NCBI RefSeq assembly: GCF_023715145.1
Contig: NZ_JAMBNP010000015.1
Location: forward strand, 1-64,000
DNA: 64,000 nt
Origin: Paenibacillus glycanilyticus
Lineage (GTDB): Bacteria > Bacillota > Bacilli > Paenibacillales > Paenibacillaceae
Direction of reading: 5' to 3'
Each line of letters opens with the position of its first letter. Positions within the stretch are counted from its first letter, which is position 1. Shown here piece by piece: positions 1 to 7,752 of this stretch. Both the position numbers and the translations under genes were made by a program. The notes beneath the pieces are model-generated. The model saw only the letters and a program-made list of their open reading frames with translations. It was not told the origin of the DNA and searched no databases.

Positions 1-120
1 CCCTCAAGATGAGATTTCCCAACTAGTAAGACCCCTTGAAGACGACGAGGTTGATAGGTTCGGGGTGGAAGCACAGCAATGTGTGGAGCTGACGAATACT
101 AATCGGTCGAGGGCTTATCC
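1..120 (+). rRNA. 23S ribosomal RNA, 3' end (partial)
   Basis: The first 120 bases match the conserved 3' end of bacterial 23S rRNA, including the stretch reading GACGAATACTAATCGGTCGA and the terminal CTTATCC, which would pair with the 5' end of the molecule. The rest lies upstream of the window. The exact 3' end is uncertain by a few bases. Confidence 0.95.
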
Positions 121-247
121 TAAAACACCCCCAAAAAGTGAAGTTAAGCGTTGCTGCTTATTCCGATTACTTTTCGGGGACCCCGCAAGAAACTTAAGGA
201 GAACATTATTTCGCATCCAGTTTTCAAGGCACAAGCTTTGAATGTAT
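121..247 (+). other. 23S-tRNA spacer without a 5S gene
   Basis: This 127-base spacer separates the 23S end from the first tRNA. I looked for the 5S core (the GAAC-rich loop and the AAGTTAAGC-type helix in context) and found only a short AAGTTAAGC string at about 142-150 without the rest of the molecule. No gene is seen here. Confidence 0.6.
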
Positions 248-323
248 TCCCTGATAGCTCAGTTGGTAGAGCACTCGACTGTTAATCGAGTTGTCACAGG
301 TTCGAGTCCTGTTCGGGGAGCCA
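248..323 (+). tRNA. tRNA-Asn (GUU)
   Basis: Full cloverleaf: acceptor arm 248-254 pairs with 313-319, the anticodon loop reads CTGTTAA with anticodon GTT, and CCA is encoded. It is the first of seven tRNAs following the rRNA. Confidence 0.97.
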
Positions 324-326
324 TTT

Positions 327-402
327 GCTCTCATAGCTCAGTAGGTAGAGTGCATCCATGGTAAGGATGAGGTCACCGGTTCGATCCCGGTTGAGAGCTC
401 CA
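327..402 (+). tRNA. tRNA-Thr (GGU)
   Basis: Acceptor arm GCTCTCA (327-333) pairs with TGAGAGC (392-398). The anticodon stem CATCC/GGATG encloses anticodon GGT. CCA is encoded. It lies 3 bases after tRNA-Asn. Confidence 0.97.
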
Positions 403-416
403 GAAGAATTTTGCAA

Positions 417-491
417 GGCCCGTTGGTCAAGGGGTTAAGACACCTCCCTTTCACGGAGGTAACAGGGGTTCGAATCCCCTACGGGTCACCA
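417..491 (+). tRNA. tRNA-Glu (UUC)
   Basis: Acceptor GGCCCGT (417-423) pairs with ACGGGTC (481-487). The anticodon stem CCTCC/GGAGG encloses TTC. CCA is encoded. Confidence 0.97.
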
Positions 492-527
492 TTATCTTTC
501 TTATGTTGGTGGAAACAAATTGCCTGT

Positions 528-603
528 GGAGGCTTAGCTCAGCTGGGAGAGCATCTGCCTTACAAGCAGAGGGTCGGGGGTTCGATCCCCTCAGCCTCCA
601 CCA
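528..603 (+). tRNA. tRNA-Val (UAC)
   Basis: Acceptor GGAGGCT (528-534) pairs with AGCCTCC (593-599). The anticodon loop TTACAAG gives TAC. CCA is encoded. Confidence 0.97.
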
Positions 604-612
604 TTACAGCTT

Positions 613-687
613 TGGGGATTAGCCAAGCGGTAAGGCAACGGACTTTGACTCCGTCATTCCAAGGTTCGAATCCTTGATCCCCAGCCA
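613..687 (+). tRNA. tRNA-Gln (UUG)
   Basis: Acceptor TGGGGAT (613-619) pairs with ATCCCCA (677-683). The anticodon stem ACGGA/TCCGT encloses TTG. CCA is encoded. Confidence 0.97.
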
Positions 688-696
688 TTTTAATAA

Positions 697-769
697 GAGC
701 CATTAGCTCAGTTGGTAGAGCACCTGACTTTTAATCAGGGTGTCGAAGGTTCGAGTCCTTCATGGCTCA
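697..769 (+). tRNA. tRNA-Lys (UUU), CCA not encoded
   Basis: Acceptor GAGCCAT (697-703) pairs with ATGGCTC (762-768), with A769 as discriminator. The anticodon loop TTTTAAT gives TTT. The following bases are CTT, so unlike its array neighbours this gene does not encode CCA and needs CCA-adding enzyme. Confidence 0.97.
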
Positions 770-794
770 CTTTTCCTTAATAAGTTTCACCCAT

Positions 795-877
795 GCGCGT
801 ATGGCGGAATTGGCAGACGCACCAGACTTAGGATCTGGCGGGCGACCGTGGGGGTTCAAGTCCCTCTACGCGCACCA
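795..877 (+). tRNA. tRNA-Leu (UAG)
   Basis: Class II tRNA of 83 nt. Acceptor GCGCGTA (795-801) pairs with TACGCGC (867-873), the anticodon is TAG, a variable arm follows it, and CCA is encoded. Last tRNA of the first array. Confidence 0.96.
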
Positions 878-889
878 TACTTAAATCCA

Positions 890-920
890 AACCTTCAGGA
901 GATGTCCTGAAGGTTTTTTT
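890..920 (+). terminator. rho-independent terminator of rRNA/tRNA operon
   Basis: Perfect hairpin ACCTTCAGGA / TCCTGAAGGT with a 4-base loop followed by a run of T. It closes the first tRNA array. Confidence 0.9.
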
Positions 921-972
921 ATGCTACATTGTAGCCATATAACTTTATTTTATAAGCAAAGGAGAAGTCATA

Positions 973-1707
973 ATGAATGAGACAATAACCTTGTTGAAGC
1001 AGCATAGCTCAATTCGTAAATTCACGAAGGATCCGGTTACGGGAGAACAACTGGAGGCGATATTAACAGCGGCTCAACAAGCTTCTACTTCAAGCAACAT
1101 GCAGGCTTATTCCGTTATTGGTATTACGGACAAGGAATTGCGGAGCGAACTGGCCAAGCTGGCTGGCAACCAGGCATATGTCGAGGAGAGCCCCGTATTC
1201 CTCGTCTGGTGTGCGGATCTGTACCGCTGGGAGCAAGCCGCCAAACGGCATTATGATGGAGAGATGCCAAGCAGCACGGAAAACTTCATTATTGCTACCG
1301 TAGATGCGACATTAGCGGCTCAGAATGCGGCTGTCGCCGCGGAGTCTCTTGGACTTGGTATCGTGTATATCGGCGGCATACGCAATCATCCGGATAGGGT
1401 AGCGGAGCTCCTGGGGCTTCCTCAGTATGTATACCCCGTGTTTGGGATGTGCATTGGCGTTCCGGATCAGTCGCCGCTTGACCGGCCGCGCTTGCCTCTG
1501 CGCGCAGTCTATTTCGAGAATAGTTACAAACCCGATACCATAGACTCTGCTATTGATGATTATGATGAAACATTGAGCACATATATGAAGGCTAGATCGA
1601 ACGGAAAAGTAAGTACGACTTGGTCGCTTGCTATGGCGGGCAAGGCTGGTCCAGTACGCATGCATATGAGATCCTTTCTACAGAAGCAGGGGTTTAAGCT
1701 CGAATAA
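973..1707 (+). CDS. NADPH-dependent nitroreductase / FMN oxidoreductase
   Basis: A 244-residue cytoplasmic flavoprotein of the NfsA/NfrA nitroreductase family, which uses NAD(P)H to reduce nitro compounds, quinones or flavins. The N-terminal SSIRKF motif (about residues 11-16) and the following STSSNMQ segment are the FMN-binding features of the family. The GLGIVYIGGIRN segment near residue 126 is the second conserved block. Length is normal for NfsA-type enzymes (about 240-250). GGAG lies 8-12 bases before the ATG. It is a single-gene unit between the tRNA terminator and a Fur-controlled gene. The physiological substrate cannot be read from sequence. Confidence 0.88.
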   Translation: MNETITLLKQHSSIRKFTKDPVTGEQLEAILTAAQQASTSSNMQAYSVIGITDKELRSELAKLAGNQAYVEESPVFLVWCADLYRWEQAAKRHYDGEMPSSTENFIIATVDATLAAQNAAVAAESLGLGIVYIGGIRNHPDRVAELLGLPQYVYPVFGMCIGVPDQSPLDRPRLPLRAVYFENSYKPDTIDSAIDDYDETLSTYMKARSNGKVSTTWSLAMAGKAGPVRMHMRSFLQKQGFKLE

Positions 1708-1788
1708 TACGGATTGTCGGATCGGGTCGCAGCGTGGGTTTATATGTCATGTGGGCAAGTATCACATTTCTGTCATTGACATCGAACC

Positions 1789-1803
1789 TGAGAACGATTA
1801 TCA
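1789..1803 (+). promoter_or_regulatory. Fur box (7-1-7), copy 1
   Basis: TGAGAAC-G-ATTATCA matches the Fur 7-1-7 consensus TGATAAT-N-ATTATCA at 12 of 14 positions. It lies 101 bases before the ATPase start. Confidence 0.75.
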
Positions 1804-1818
1804 TTATACCTAGTTAAT

Positions 1819-1833
1819 TGATAATTGTTATCA
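1819..1833 (+). promoter_or_regulatory. Fur box (7-1-7), copy 2
   Basis: TGATAAT-T-GTTATCA matches the 7-1-7 Fur consensus at 13 of 14 positions. It lies 30 bases centre to centre from copy 1, about three helical turns, so tandem Fur binding is likely. Confidence 0.82.
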
Positions 1834-1903
1834 CGGAACGCGCTGCAGGCGCATAATTTGAAAACGATCTGCCTTACGGCATCGGAAGGAGCGTGCAGGT
1901 CAA

Positions 1904-2755
1904 ATGATTCGTCTTGCGACTTTGAATCTGGACATTGCTTATGATGATCGACTCATCGTTCAAAATTTAAATATTGCCATCCCTCAAGGTGAAATTACAG
2001 CCCTTGTCGGCTCTAACGGATCTGGTAAATCGACCATCCTGAAGACAATGGCACGGTTAATGCATCCATCTGGAGGCAGTGTACTCTTGGACGGCAGATC
2101 GATTCACAAGCAGTCTACGAAAGAAGTGGCAAAACAGCTTGCGATTTTGCCGCAGAATCCGACAGCTCCGGACGGCCTTACGGTTGCCGAGCTTGTATCG
2201 TATGGCCGTTTCCCTTATCAGAAGGGCTTTGGTTCTTTGACGAAGGAAGACCGTCGTATTATCCAATGGGCGATTGAAGCGACTGGCATGGGTGAATTCA
2301 CAGAGCGGCCTGTGGATCAATTGTCGGGTGGCCAACGCCAGCGTGCATGGATTGCAATGGCACTTGCTCAAGAGACGGATATTTTGTTCCTAGACGAACC
2401 AACAACCTTCCTGGACATGGCCCATCAGCTGGAAGTTCTTCATTTGCTGCAGAAGCTTAATGAGCTGAACAATCGTACAGTCGTGATGGTCGTCCATGAT
2501 TTGAACCATGCTTCCCGCTACGCGCATCATATGGTAGCGATTAAGAAGGGTACGGTTGTAGGGGAAGGAACTCCGGCTGAAGTCATGACACCGGATATTC
2601 TGCGTGAAGTATTTAATATCGAAGCAGATATCGTTCCAGATCCTCGTACAGGAGTACCGCTTTGCCTTCCTTACGCTTTGGCTGGCGAAGCGGCTGCGGT
2701 TAAAGTGTTGCCTGACTCGAAACCTGAACGTATTTTGACTGCTGCAGGAGCATAA
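1904..2755 (+). CDS. iron-siderophore ABC transporter ATP-binding protein
   Basis: A 283-residue ABC ATPase of the FecE/FhuC type that powers uptake of ferric siderophores. Walker A GSNGSGKST is near residue 37, the signature LSGGQRQR near 140, and Walker B ILFLDEP just after. It stands alone, without permease or binding-protein genes beside it, like YusV of B. subtilis, which serves several siderophore systems; sharing here is inference. Two Fur boxes upstream fit iron repression. GGAAGGAG precedes the ATG at a slightly long spacing. The C-terminal ~30 residues (Ala/Val-rich) extend past the usual ATPase core. Confidence 0.9.
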   Translation: MIRLATLNLDIAYDDRLIVQNLNIAIPQGEITALVGSNGSGKSTILKTMARLMHPSGGSVLLDGRSIHKQSTKEVAKQLAILPQNPTAPDGLTVAELVSYGRFPYQKGFGSLTKEDRRIIQWAIEATGMGEFTERPVDQLSGGQRQRAWIAMALAQETDILFLDEPTTFLDMAHQLEVLHLLQKLNELNNRTVVMVVHDLNHASRYAHHMVAIKKGTVVGEGTPAEVMTPDILREVFNIEADIVPDPRTGVPLCLPYALAGEAAAVKVLPDSKPERILTAAGA

Positions 2756-2762
2756 TCATACC

Positions 2763-2795
2763 GAAAAGCCGTGCTGAATAGCGCGGCTTTTCCTT
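2763..2795 (+). terminator. rho-independent terminator of siderophore ATPase gene
   Basis: AAAAGCCGTGC pairs with GCGCGGCTTTT (one G-T pair), followed by a T/C-rich tail. Confidence 0.75.
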
Positions 2796-2830
2796 TCAAA
2801 AAAATTCTTTAAAAAACTTTTATAAAAGAG

Positions 2831-2859
2831 TTGCATTTTGTTTTCGAAGGTGATATATT
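2831..2859 (+). promoter_or_regulatory. sigma-A promoter of second tRNA array
   Basis: TTGCAT (2831-2836), a 17-base spacer, and TATATT (2854-2859), about 50 bases before tRNA-Gly. Near-consensus vegetative promoter. Confidence 0.75.
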
Positions 2860-2910
2860 ATTACTTGTCGCCGCGATGATAAACAACGCAAGCGACATCG
2901 AAAGTAACAT

Positions 2911-2985
2911 GCGGAAGTGGCTCAGCGGTAGAGCATCGCCTTGCCAAGGCGAGGGTCGCGGGTTCGATTCCCGTCTTCCGCTCCA
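2911..2985 (+). tRNA. tRNA-Gly (GCC)
   Basis: Acceptor GCGGAAG (2911-2917) pairs with CTTCCGC (2975-2981). The anticodon stem TCGCC/GGCGA encloses GCC. CCA is encoded. Confidence 0.97.
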
Positions 2986-2991
2986 TAATGT

Positions 2992-3068
2992 GCGGCCTTA
3001 GCTCAGCTGGATAGAGCGTTTGACTACGAATCAAAAGGTCAGGAGTTCGAATCTCTTAGGCCGCGCCA
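2992..3068 (+). tRNA. tRNA-Arg (ACG)
   Basis: Acceptor GCGGCCT (2992-2998) pairs with AGGCCGC (3058-3064). The anticodon stem TTTGA/TCAAA encloses ACG (read as ICG after deamination). CCA is encoded. Confidence 0.97.
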
Positions 3069-3097
3069 TTTCTTACTAATACTTACTTCATACTTGT

Positions 3098-3174
3098 CGG
3101 GATGTAGCTCAGCTTGGTAGAGCACCTGGTTTGGGACCAGGGGGTCGCATGTTCAAATCGTGTCATCCCGACCA
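3098..3174 (+). tRNA. tRNA-Pro (UGG)
   Basis: Acceptor CGGGATG (3098-3104) pairs with CATCCCG (3164-3170). The anticodon stem CCTGG/CCAGG encloses TGG. CCA is encoded. Confidence 0.97.
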
Positions 3175-3182
3175 TTTAATAC

Positions 3183-3256
3183 GCGGGTGTAGTTCAATGG
3201 TAGAACTTTAGCCTTCCAAGCTAATAGCGTGGGTTCGATTCCCATCACCCGCTCCA
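3183..3256 (+). tRNA. tRNA-Gly (UCC)
   Basis: Acceptor GCGGGTG (3183-3189) pairs with CACCCGC (3246-3252). The anticodon stem TTAGC/GCTAA encloses TCC. CCA is encoded. Confidence 0.97.
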
Positions 3257-3269
3257 CTTCTCAAACAAT

Positions 3270-3292
3270 CTCCTTCTCCGGAAGGAGTTTTT
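3270..3292 (+). terminator. terminator of second tRNA array
   Basis: CTCCTTC / GAAGGAG with loop TCCG followed by TTTTTAT. Confidence 0.8.
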
Positions 3293-3312
3293 ATATTTTA
3301 TGCCCTTATATT

Positions 3313-3337
3313 GGCAGCCCCCTTGGGGACTGCCTTT
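3313..3337 (+). terminator. possible second terminator hairpin
   Basis: GGCAG-CCCC / GGGG-A-CTGCC with a short loop followed by TTTCG. The stem is interrupted and the T-tract is weak, so this could be a backup terminator or a chance hairpin. Confidence 0.35.
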
Positions 3338-3372
3338 CGTGCGTTCTGCAAAAGAAAGTGGGGGCTTCGGGC

Positions 3373-3401
3373 TTCAACCGAGCGTCATTTTGTAGTATGA
3401 T
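3373..3401 (+). promoter_or_regulatory. putative ppc promoter
   Basis: TTCAAC (3373-3378), a 17-base spacer, TATGAT (3396-3401), 42 bases before the ppc start. The -35 is weak (3 of 6). Confidence 0.45.
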
Positions 3402-3442
3402 GATAGGAAGTTGAAAATGCGTTAAAGTACAGGAGGATCAGT

Positions 3443-6253
3443 ATGTCGGACCAAGTAACATCGACTTTATCGGCACAACACCGGCCGCAGGCTAACAATT
3501 TGCTGCGCAGAGACGTCCGTTTCCTAGGCAACATACTTGGGGAAGTGCTCGTCCATCAAGGCGGCCGCGAACTGCTGGATATCGTCGAGCAAATTCGTGA
3601 AACAAGTAAAGCGTTACGCGCAGAATTTGTGCCCGAGCTTTTTGAACAGTTTAAGACGACAATTGCATCATTAAGCCCCGAAATTCGCCATCAAGTGATT
3701 CGTGCATTTGCGATCTACTTCCAATTGGTCAACATTGCAGAGCAAAACCATCGTATTCGCCGTAAACGCGACTACGAGCGTTCGGCCGGGGAAAGTGTAC
3801 AACGAGGTTCCATTGAGAGCGCGATTTCCGATCTGAAAGAGCGCAATATAGACATTGAAGGCGTTCAAGAAATCTTGAGCAATATTTCTCTTGAGCTCGT
3901 GATGACTGCGCATCCAACGGAAGCGACTCGTCGTGCCGTACTTGATATTCATAAGCGGATTGCCGAAGATGTAATGGAGCTTGATAATCCGACTCTGACT
4001 TACCGTGAACGCGAGATCCTTCGGGACAAGCTGCTCAACGAAGTGCTTATTCTGTGGCAGACTGATGAGCTTCGCGACCGTAAGCCAACTGTTATTGATG
4101 AAGTGCGCAACGGGTTGTATTATTTCGACGAGACCTTGTTTGAAGTGCTTCCTAACGTATATGAAGAATTAGAACGGAATCTTACTAAATATTATCCGGG
4201 CGAGTCCTGGCATGTACCAAGTTATCTGCGCTTTGGCTCATGGATCGGCGGAGACCGCGACGGCAACCCGTCGGTAACCGCGAAGATAACATGGGAGACG
4301 CTGACGCTTAACCGCCAGCTTGCTATTAAGAAATATGAAGAGAAGTTAAATGAGCTTGTTGGTATTTTGAGCTTCAGCACGAACTTGGTTGAAGTATCGG
4401 AAGAGCTGATTAACTCCATTAAGAAAGACCGTGAGCATGTTGAGCTGAAGTGCATCGACTTGTGGCGCAATGCGAAGGAGCCTTACCGCATTAAGCTCGG
4501 CTTTATGCTTGAGAAGCTGGCTAATACTCGCGACGAGTCGATGAAAGGCTCGCCAATGCGTTATAACAGCGCAAGCGAGCTGCTCGAAGATCTGCATATT
4601 ATCGACCGCAGCTTGCGTGGGCATTTTGCAGATTATGTAGCGGATACGCATATCGGCAAGCTGGTTCGTCAAGTTGAGCTGTTTGGCTTCCATATGCTTG
4701 CGCTTGATATCCGTCAGCACAGCCAAGAGCATGAGAATGCGATGGCTGAAGTATTGGCGAAAATGAATGTCGTGTCCGACTACGCTTCCCTGTCGGAAGA
4801 AGAGAAGATTGAATTGCTCGGCAAATTGCTGGAGGATCCTCGTCCGCTTACTTCTTCGCACCTCGATTATTCGCCGTCGACACGCGAATGTCTGGACGTA
4901 TATCATACGGTATACAAAGCCCAGCAGGAGTTTGGACCGGATTGTATTTCGACTTATCTGATTAGTATGACGCAAGGCGCAAGCGACATGCTGGAGGTTA
5001 TGGTATTCGCGAAAGAGGTTGGCCTGTTCCGCAAGGAAGCGGACGGAAGCGTTCGTTGCACGCTTCAATCGGTGCCTCTCTTCGAAACCATTGACGACCT
5101 TCATGCTGCTCCTGGCATCATGAAGCTGCTCTTCGAACTGCCGATTTATCGTCAGGCTGTAGCAGCAAGAGGCGACCTGCATGAGATCATGCTTGGTTAC
5201 TCGGATAGCAATAAAGACGGCGGCGCGGTAACAGCAAACTGGGAGCTGCGCGTAGCTCTTAACGATATTACGGCAACTGCCGGCGAACACGGCGTGAAGC
5301 TGAAGTTTTTCCATGGACGCGGCGGTGCGCTTGGCCGTGGCGGCATGCCGCTTAACCGCAGTATCCTGGCTCAACCGCCTCATACGGTTGGCGGCGGAAT
5401 TAAGATTACCGAGCAAGGCGAAGTATTGTCCTCGCGTTACTCGATGCAAGGCATTGCTTATCGCAGCCTTGAGCAAGCAACATGGGCGCTTATAACGGCT
5501 GCGCGTCTAGCTAAATATCCGCAGGCTCAGGATGATGCAGTGCTGAAAGAGTGGGAAGAGATTTCCCGTTCCATCTCGGAAACGGCTCTGAACAAATACC
5601 AGGATTTAATCTTCCGTGATCCGGACTTCCTGACTTACTTCAAAGAGTCGACTCCGCTTCCCGAGGTTGGCGAGCTGAACATCGGTTCCCGTCCATCGAA
5701 ACGGAAAAACAGCGACCGCTTTGAAGATCTGCGCGCGATTCCTTGGGTATTCGCATGGACGCAAAGCCGTTACTTGCTGCCTGCATGGTATGCGGCAGGT
5801 ACAGCGCTTAAGCAATACACGGGCGATGATGAGCAGCGTCTTGAAACACTGAAGACAATGTACGAGAAATTCCCGTTCTTCCGCTCGCTTATCGACAATC
5901 TGCAGATGGCACTGGCTAAAGCAGATCTGACGATTGCGAAGGAGTATGCGGATATGATCGCCGACAGCACGATTCGCGACCGCATCTTTACGCAGATCGA
6001 GAACGAATATAAGCTGACTTCGAACATGATTCTAAGAATTACGGGTCAGGATGAGATCCTGGATAACGTACCAGTTATCCAAGAGTCGATTCGTCTGCGT
6101 AACCCGTACGTGGATCCGCTCAGCTACATGCAGGTTCAATTGCTGACAGAGCTGAGAGAACTGCGCGCGAAGGAAGAAGACGATCCTGAGCTGCTACGCG
6201 AAGTACTTCTTACCATTAACGGCATTGCGGCTGGTCTGAGAAACACGGGCTAA
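3443..6253 (+). CDS. ppc: phosphoenolpyruvate carboxylase
   Basis: A 936-residue enzyme that carboxylates phosphoenolpyruvate with bicarbonate to oxaloacetate, refilling the TCA cycle. The active-site signature VMTAHPTEATRR lies near residue 153, the Gly-rich FHGRGGALGRGG near residue 618, and the C-terminal LRNTG is the normal terminus for bacterial PEPC. Length is typical (880-940). AGGAGG lies 7 bases before the ATG. It is monocistronic, between a tRNA array and its own terminator. Long open frames on the other strand inside it are coding shadows. Confidence 0.98.
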   Translation: MSDQVTSTLSAQHRPQANNLLRRDVRFLGNILGEVLVHQGGRELLDIVEQIRETSKALRAEFVPELFEQFKTTIASLSPEIRHQVIRAFAIYFQLVNIAEQNHRIRRKRDYERSAGESVQRGSIESAISDLKERNIDIEGVQEILSNISLELVMTAHPTEATRRAVLDIHKRIAEDVMELDNPTLTYREREILRDKLLNEVLILWQTDELRDRKPTVIDEVRNGLYYFDETLFEVLPNVYEELERNLTKYYPGESWHVPSYLRFGSWIGGDRDGNPSVTAKITWETLTLNRQLAIKKYEEKLNELVGILSFSTNLVEVSEELINSIKKDREHVELKCIDLWRNAKEPYRIKLGFMLEKLANTRDESMKGSPMRYNSASELLEDLHIIDRSLRGHFADYVADTHIGKLVRQVELFGFHMLALDIRQHSQEHENAMAEVLAKMNVVSDYASLSEEEKIELLGKLLEDPRPLTSSHLDYSPSTRECLDVYHTVYKAQQEFGPDCISTYLISMTQGASDMLEVMVFAKEVGLFRKEADGSVRCTLQSVPLFETIDDLHAAPGIMKLLFELPIYRQAVAARGDLHEIMLGYSDSNKDGGAVTANWELRVALNDITATAGEHGVKLKFFHGRGGALGRGGMPLNRSILAQPPHTVGGGIKITEQGEVLSSRYSMQGIAYRSLEQATWALITAARLAKYPQAQDDAVLKEWEEISRSISETALNKYQDLIFRDPDFLTYFKESTPLPEVGELNIGSRPSKRKNSDRFEDLRAIPWVFAWTQSRYLLPAWYAAGTALKQYTGDDEQRLETLKTMYEKFPFFRSLIDNLQMALAKADLTIAKEYADMIADSTIRDRIFTQIENEYKLTSNMILRITGQDEILDNVPVIQESIRLRNPYVDPLSYMQVQLLTELRELRAKEEDDPELLREVLLTINGIAAGLRNTG

Positions 6254-6275
6254 CAGCAAGGGCAATCCATAAAAC

Positions 6276-6317
6276 CGGGCAATTCGACTTTTAACAAGTT
6301 GGATTGCCCGTTTTTTT
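6276..6317 (+). terminator. terminator of ppc
   Basis: CGGGCAATTCGACTT pairs with AAGTTGGATTGCCCG (two mismatches) followed by seven T. Confidence 0.88.
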
Positions 6318-6466
6318 GTTTATATATGAGAAAGATTGCTTTTCGCCTATTATTTATCCTCCTTTTAAATACGCTTAAGTTTGATTTAAGGTACAACCTT
6401 CATGATAGTAATCAAGCAAGCGACATCAATTGAAAAAACAATTGCATGAACAAAGGAGCGATAATA

Positions 6467-7582
6467 ATGAATAATAACGAATTTGAAAATAACCATGTTG
6501 ATGTAAACGATACAGATAAGACGGAATCCAAAGCAGAACATAAGCCATACACCTATACTTATGGTCCTAACCGTTCTGCAGTTGGCCTTCGTGAAGCCTA
6601 CGAGCATCAATTGCAGCTGATGGAAGGCACAGATGGTTCGAATGGCGGATCCGGGCGCGGCGGCAAGAAGCAGGGTAAAAAATCGCAGGCTAAAGCGATG
6701 GTAGCGGCTTTTCTTGTTGGTGCAGTCGTAATCAGCGGCTTCATGTATGCTTCGGACCGGACGAATCTGTTTACCGCCAATCAACAGCCTTCCATAGCAA
6801 CAACATTGGCAAGTAATACGGCGCAGCAGAATGCAGGTGTCAAAACCGCCTCGGCAAGCGTAGATGCTTCTATCGCGGATGTATACAAAGCAGCCTCCCC
6901 TGCGGTCGTGAAGATTGAGAACTATGCAGAACCGGTTCAAAGCAGCGGAAGAGGCTTCGGCGGAAGAGGCGGCTGGCAGGGATTTGGTGAAGTGCCGCAG
7001 GCAAGCGGAAAATCCGGTTCGCTGGACAGCTCGCAGCTGCAGTTAAGCGGTACGGGGACAGGGTTCTTTTTTGAATCGTCCGGCTACATTCTGACCAATG
7101 ACCATGTTGTTGCGGGTGCAGCGCAGGTGAAGGTGCAAGTTGAAGGCTACGATGAGCCGTTTGTTGCCGAGGTTGTAGGGGAGAATGCGGATCAGGACTT
7201 GGCCGTACTTAAAATTACCGGAACAAAAGCATTCCCGACCCTAGCGATTGGCGATTCGGATCAAACGGCTATCGGGGACTGGGTGATTGCCATCGGCAAC
7301 CCGTACGGCTTTGACCATACGATGACAGTTGGGGTTCTTAGCGCGAAGGAACGTCCCATTACAATCAGCGAAGAGGATGGCAGCGAGCATCAATATGAAC
7401 ATCTGCTGCAGACGGATGCTTCCATTAACCCCGGCAACTCCGGCGGACCGCTCTTGAATGCCAAAGGTGAAGTAATCGGAATCAACACAGCCGTAAATGC
7501 GGAGGCGCAAGGCATTGGCTTCGCTATACCGACAAGCACCATCCAGGAAACACTAAAACAACTGCTTGGTCGTACGGTTTAA
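6467..7582 (+). CDS. HtrA/DegP-like membrane-anchored serine protease lacking a PDZ domain
   Basis: A 371-residue trypsin-fold protease, probably in envelope quality control. It has a cytoplasmic Gly/Lys-rich N-terminus, one membrane anchor (about residues 78-95), an extracellular linker, then the protease domain with catalytic His213 (TNDHVV), Asp244 (QDLAVL) and Ser325 (GNSGGP). Typical Bacillus HtrA proteins continue with about 90 residues of PDZ domain; this one stops right after the protease barrel (FAIPTSTIQETLKQLLGRTV), and no PDZ-like frame follows. The start at 6467 is preferred to an in-frame ATG at 6446 because AAAGGAG lies 8 bases before it. Family assignment is firm; substrate is unknown. 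Confidence 0.9.
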   Translation: MNNNEFENNHVDVNDTDKTESKAEHKPYTYTYGPNRSAVGLREAYEHQLQLMEGTDGSNGGSGRGGKKQGKKSQAKAMVAAFLVGAVVISGFMYASDRTNLFTANQQPSIATTLASNTAQQNAGVKTASASVDASIADVYKAASPAVVKIENYAEPVQSSGRGFGGRGGWQGFGEVPQASGKSGSLDSSQLQLSGTGTGFFFESSGYILTNDHVVAGAAQVKVQVEGYDEPFVAEVVGENADQDLAVLKITGTKAFPTLAIGDSDQTAIGDWVIAIGNPYGFDHTMTVGVLSAKERPITISEEDGSEHQYEHLLQTDASINPGNSGGPLLNAKGEVIGINTAVNAEAQGIGFAIPTSTIQETLKQLLGRTV

Positions 7583-7612
7583 TGGACTTGTATTAATTAT
7601 AGAAGGTTTGTG

Positions 7613-7644
7613 AGCGAAGAGGCAGGCATGCTTCTTCGCTTTTG
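7613..7644 (+). terminator. terminator of htrA-like gene
   Basis: AGCGAAGAGGCA pairs with TGCTTCTTCGCT (one G-T pair) around loop GGCA, followed by TTTGC. The short T-tract makes it weak. Confidence 0.65.
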
Positions 7645-7691
7645 CTATTAATGGGGAGACGAATAAAGGCGGAAAACTCGCCAAATTCATT

Positions 7692-7721
7692 TTGCTTTTG
7701 TAGTAAAAGAACCGATATAAT
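7692..7721 (+). promoter_or_regulatory. sigma-A promoter of DMT transporter
   Basis: TTGCTT (7692-7697), an 18-base spacer, TATAAT (7716-7721). It decides the start of the next gene: in-frame starts upstream of about 7728 would not be transcribed. Confidence 0.7.
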
Positions 7722-7752
7722 AGACCAGATGCGAATGGAGGATTTTTGTACA

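Noticed and set aside
411..677. 88-codon frame across the tRNA array
   Set aside because: It overlaps three tRNA genes and has no coding character.
4346..5476. 376-codon open frame on the minus strand
   Set aside because: Shadow of ppc; composition is implausible and no homology is seen.
6446..6466. Earlier ATG for the HtrA-like protease
   Set aside because: AAAGGAG lies between this ATG and the one at 6467, so the later start is used.
7642..7752. 37-codon N-terminal extension of the DMT transporter
   Set aside because: It runs upstream of and through a good sigma-A promoter (7692-7721) and has no ribosome site.
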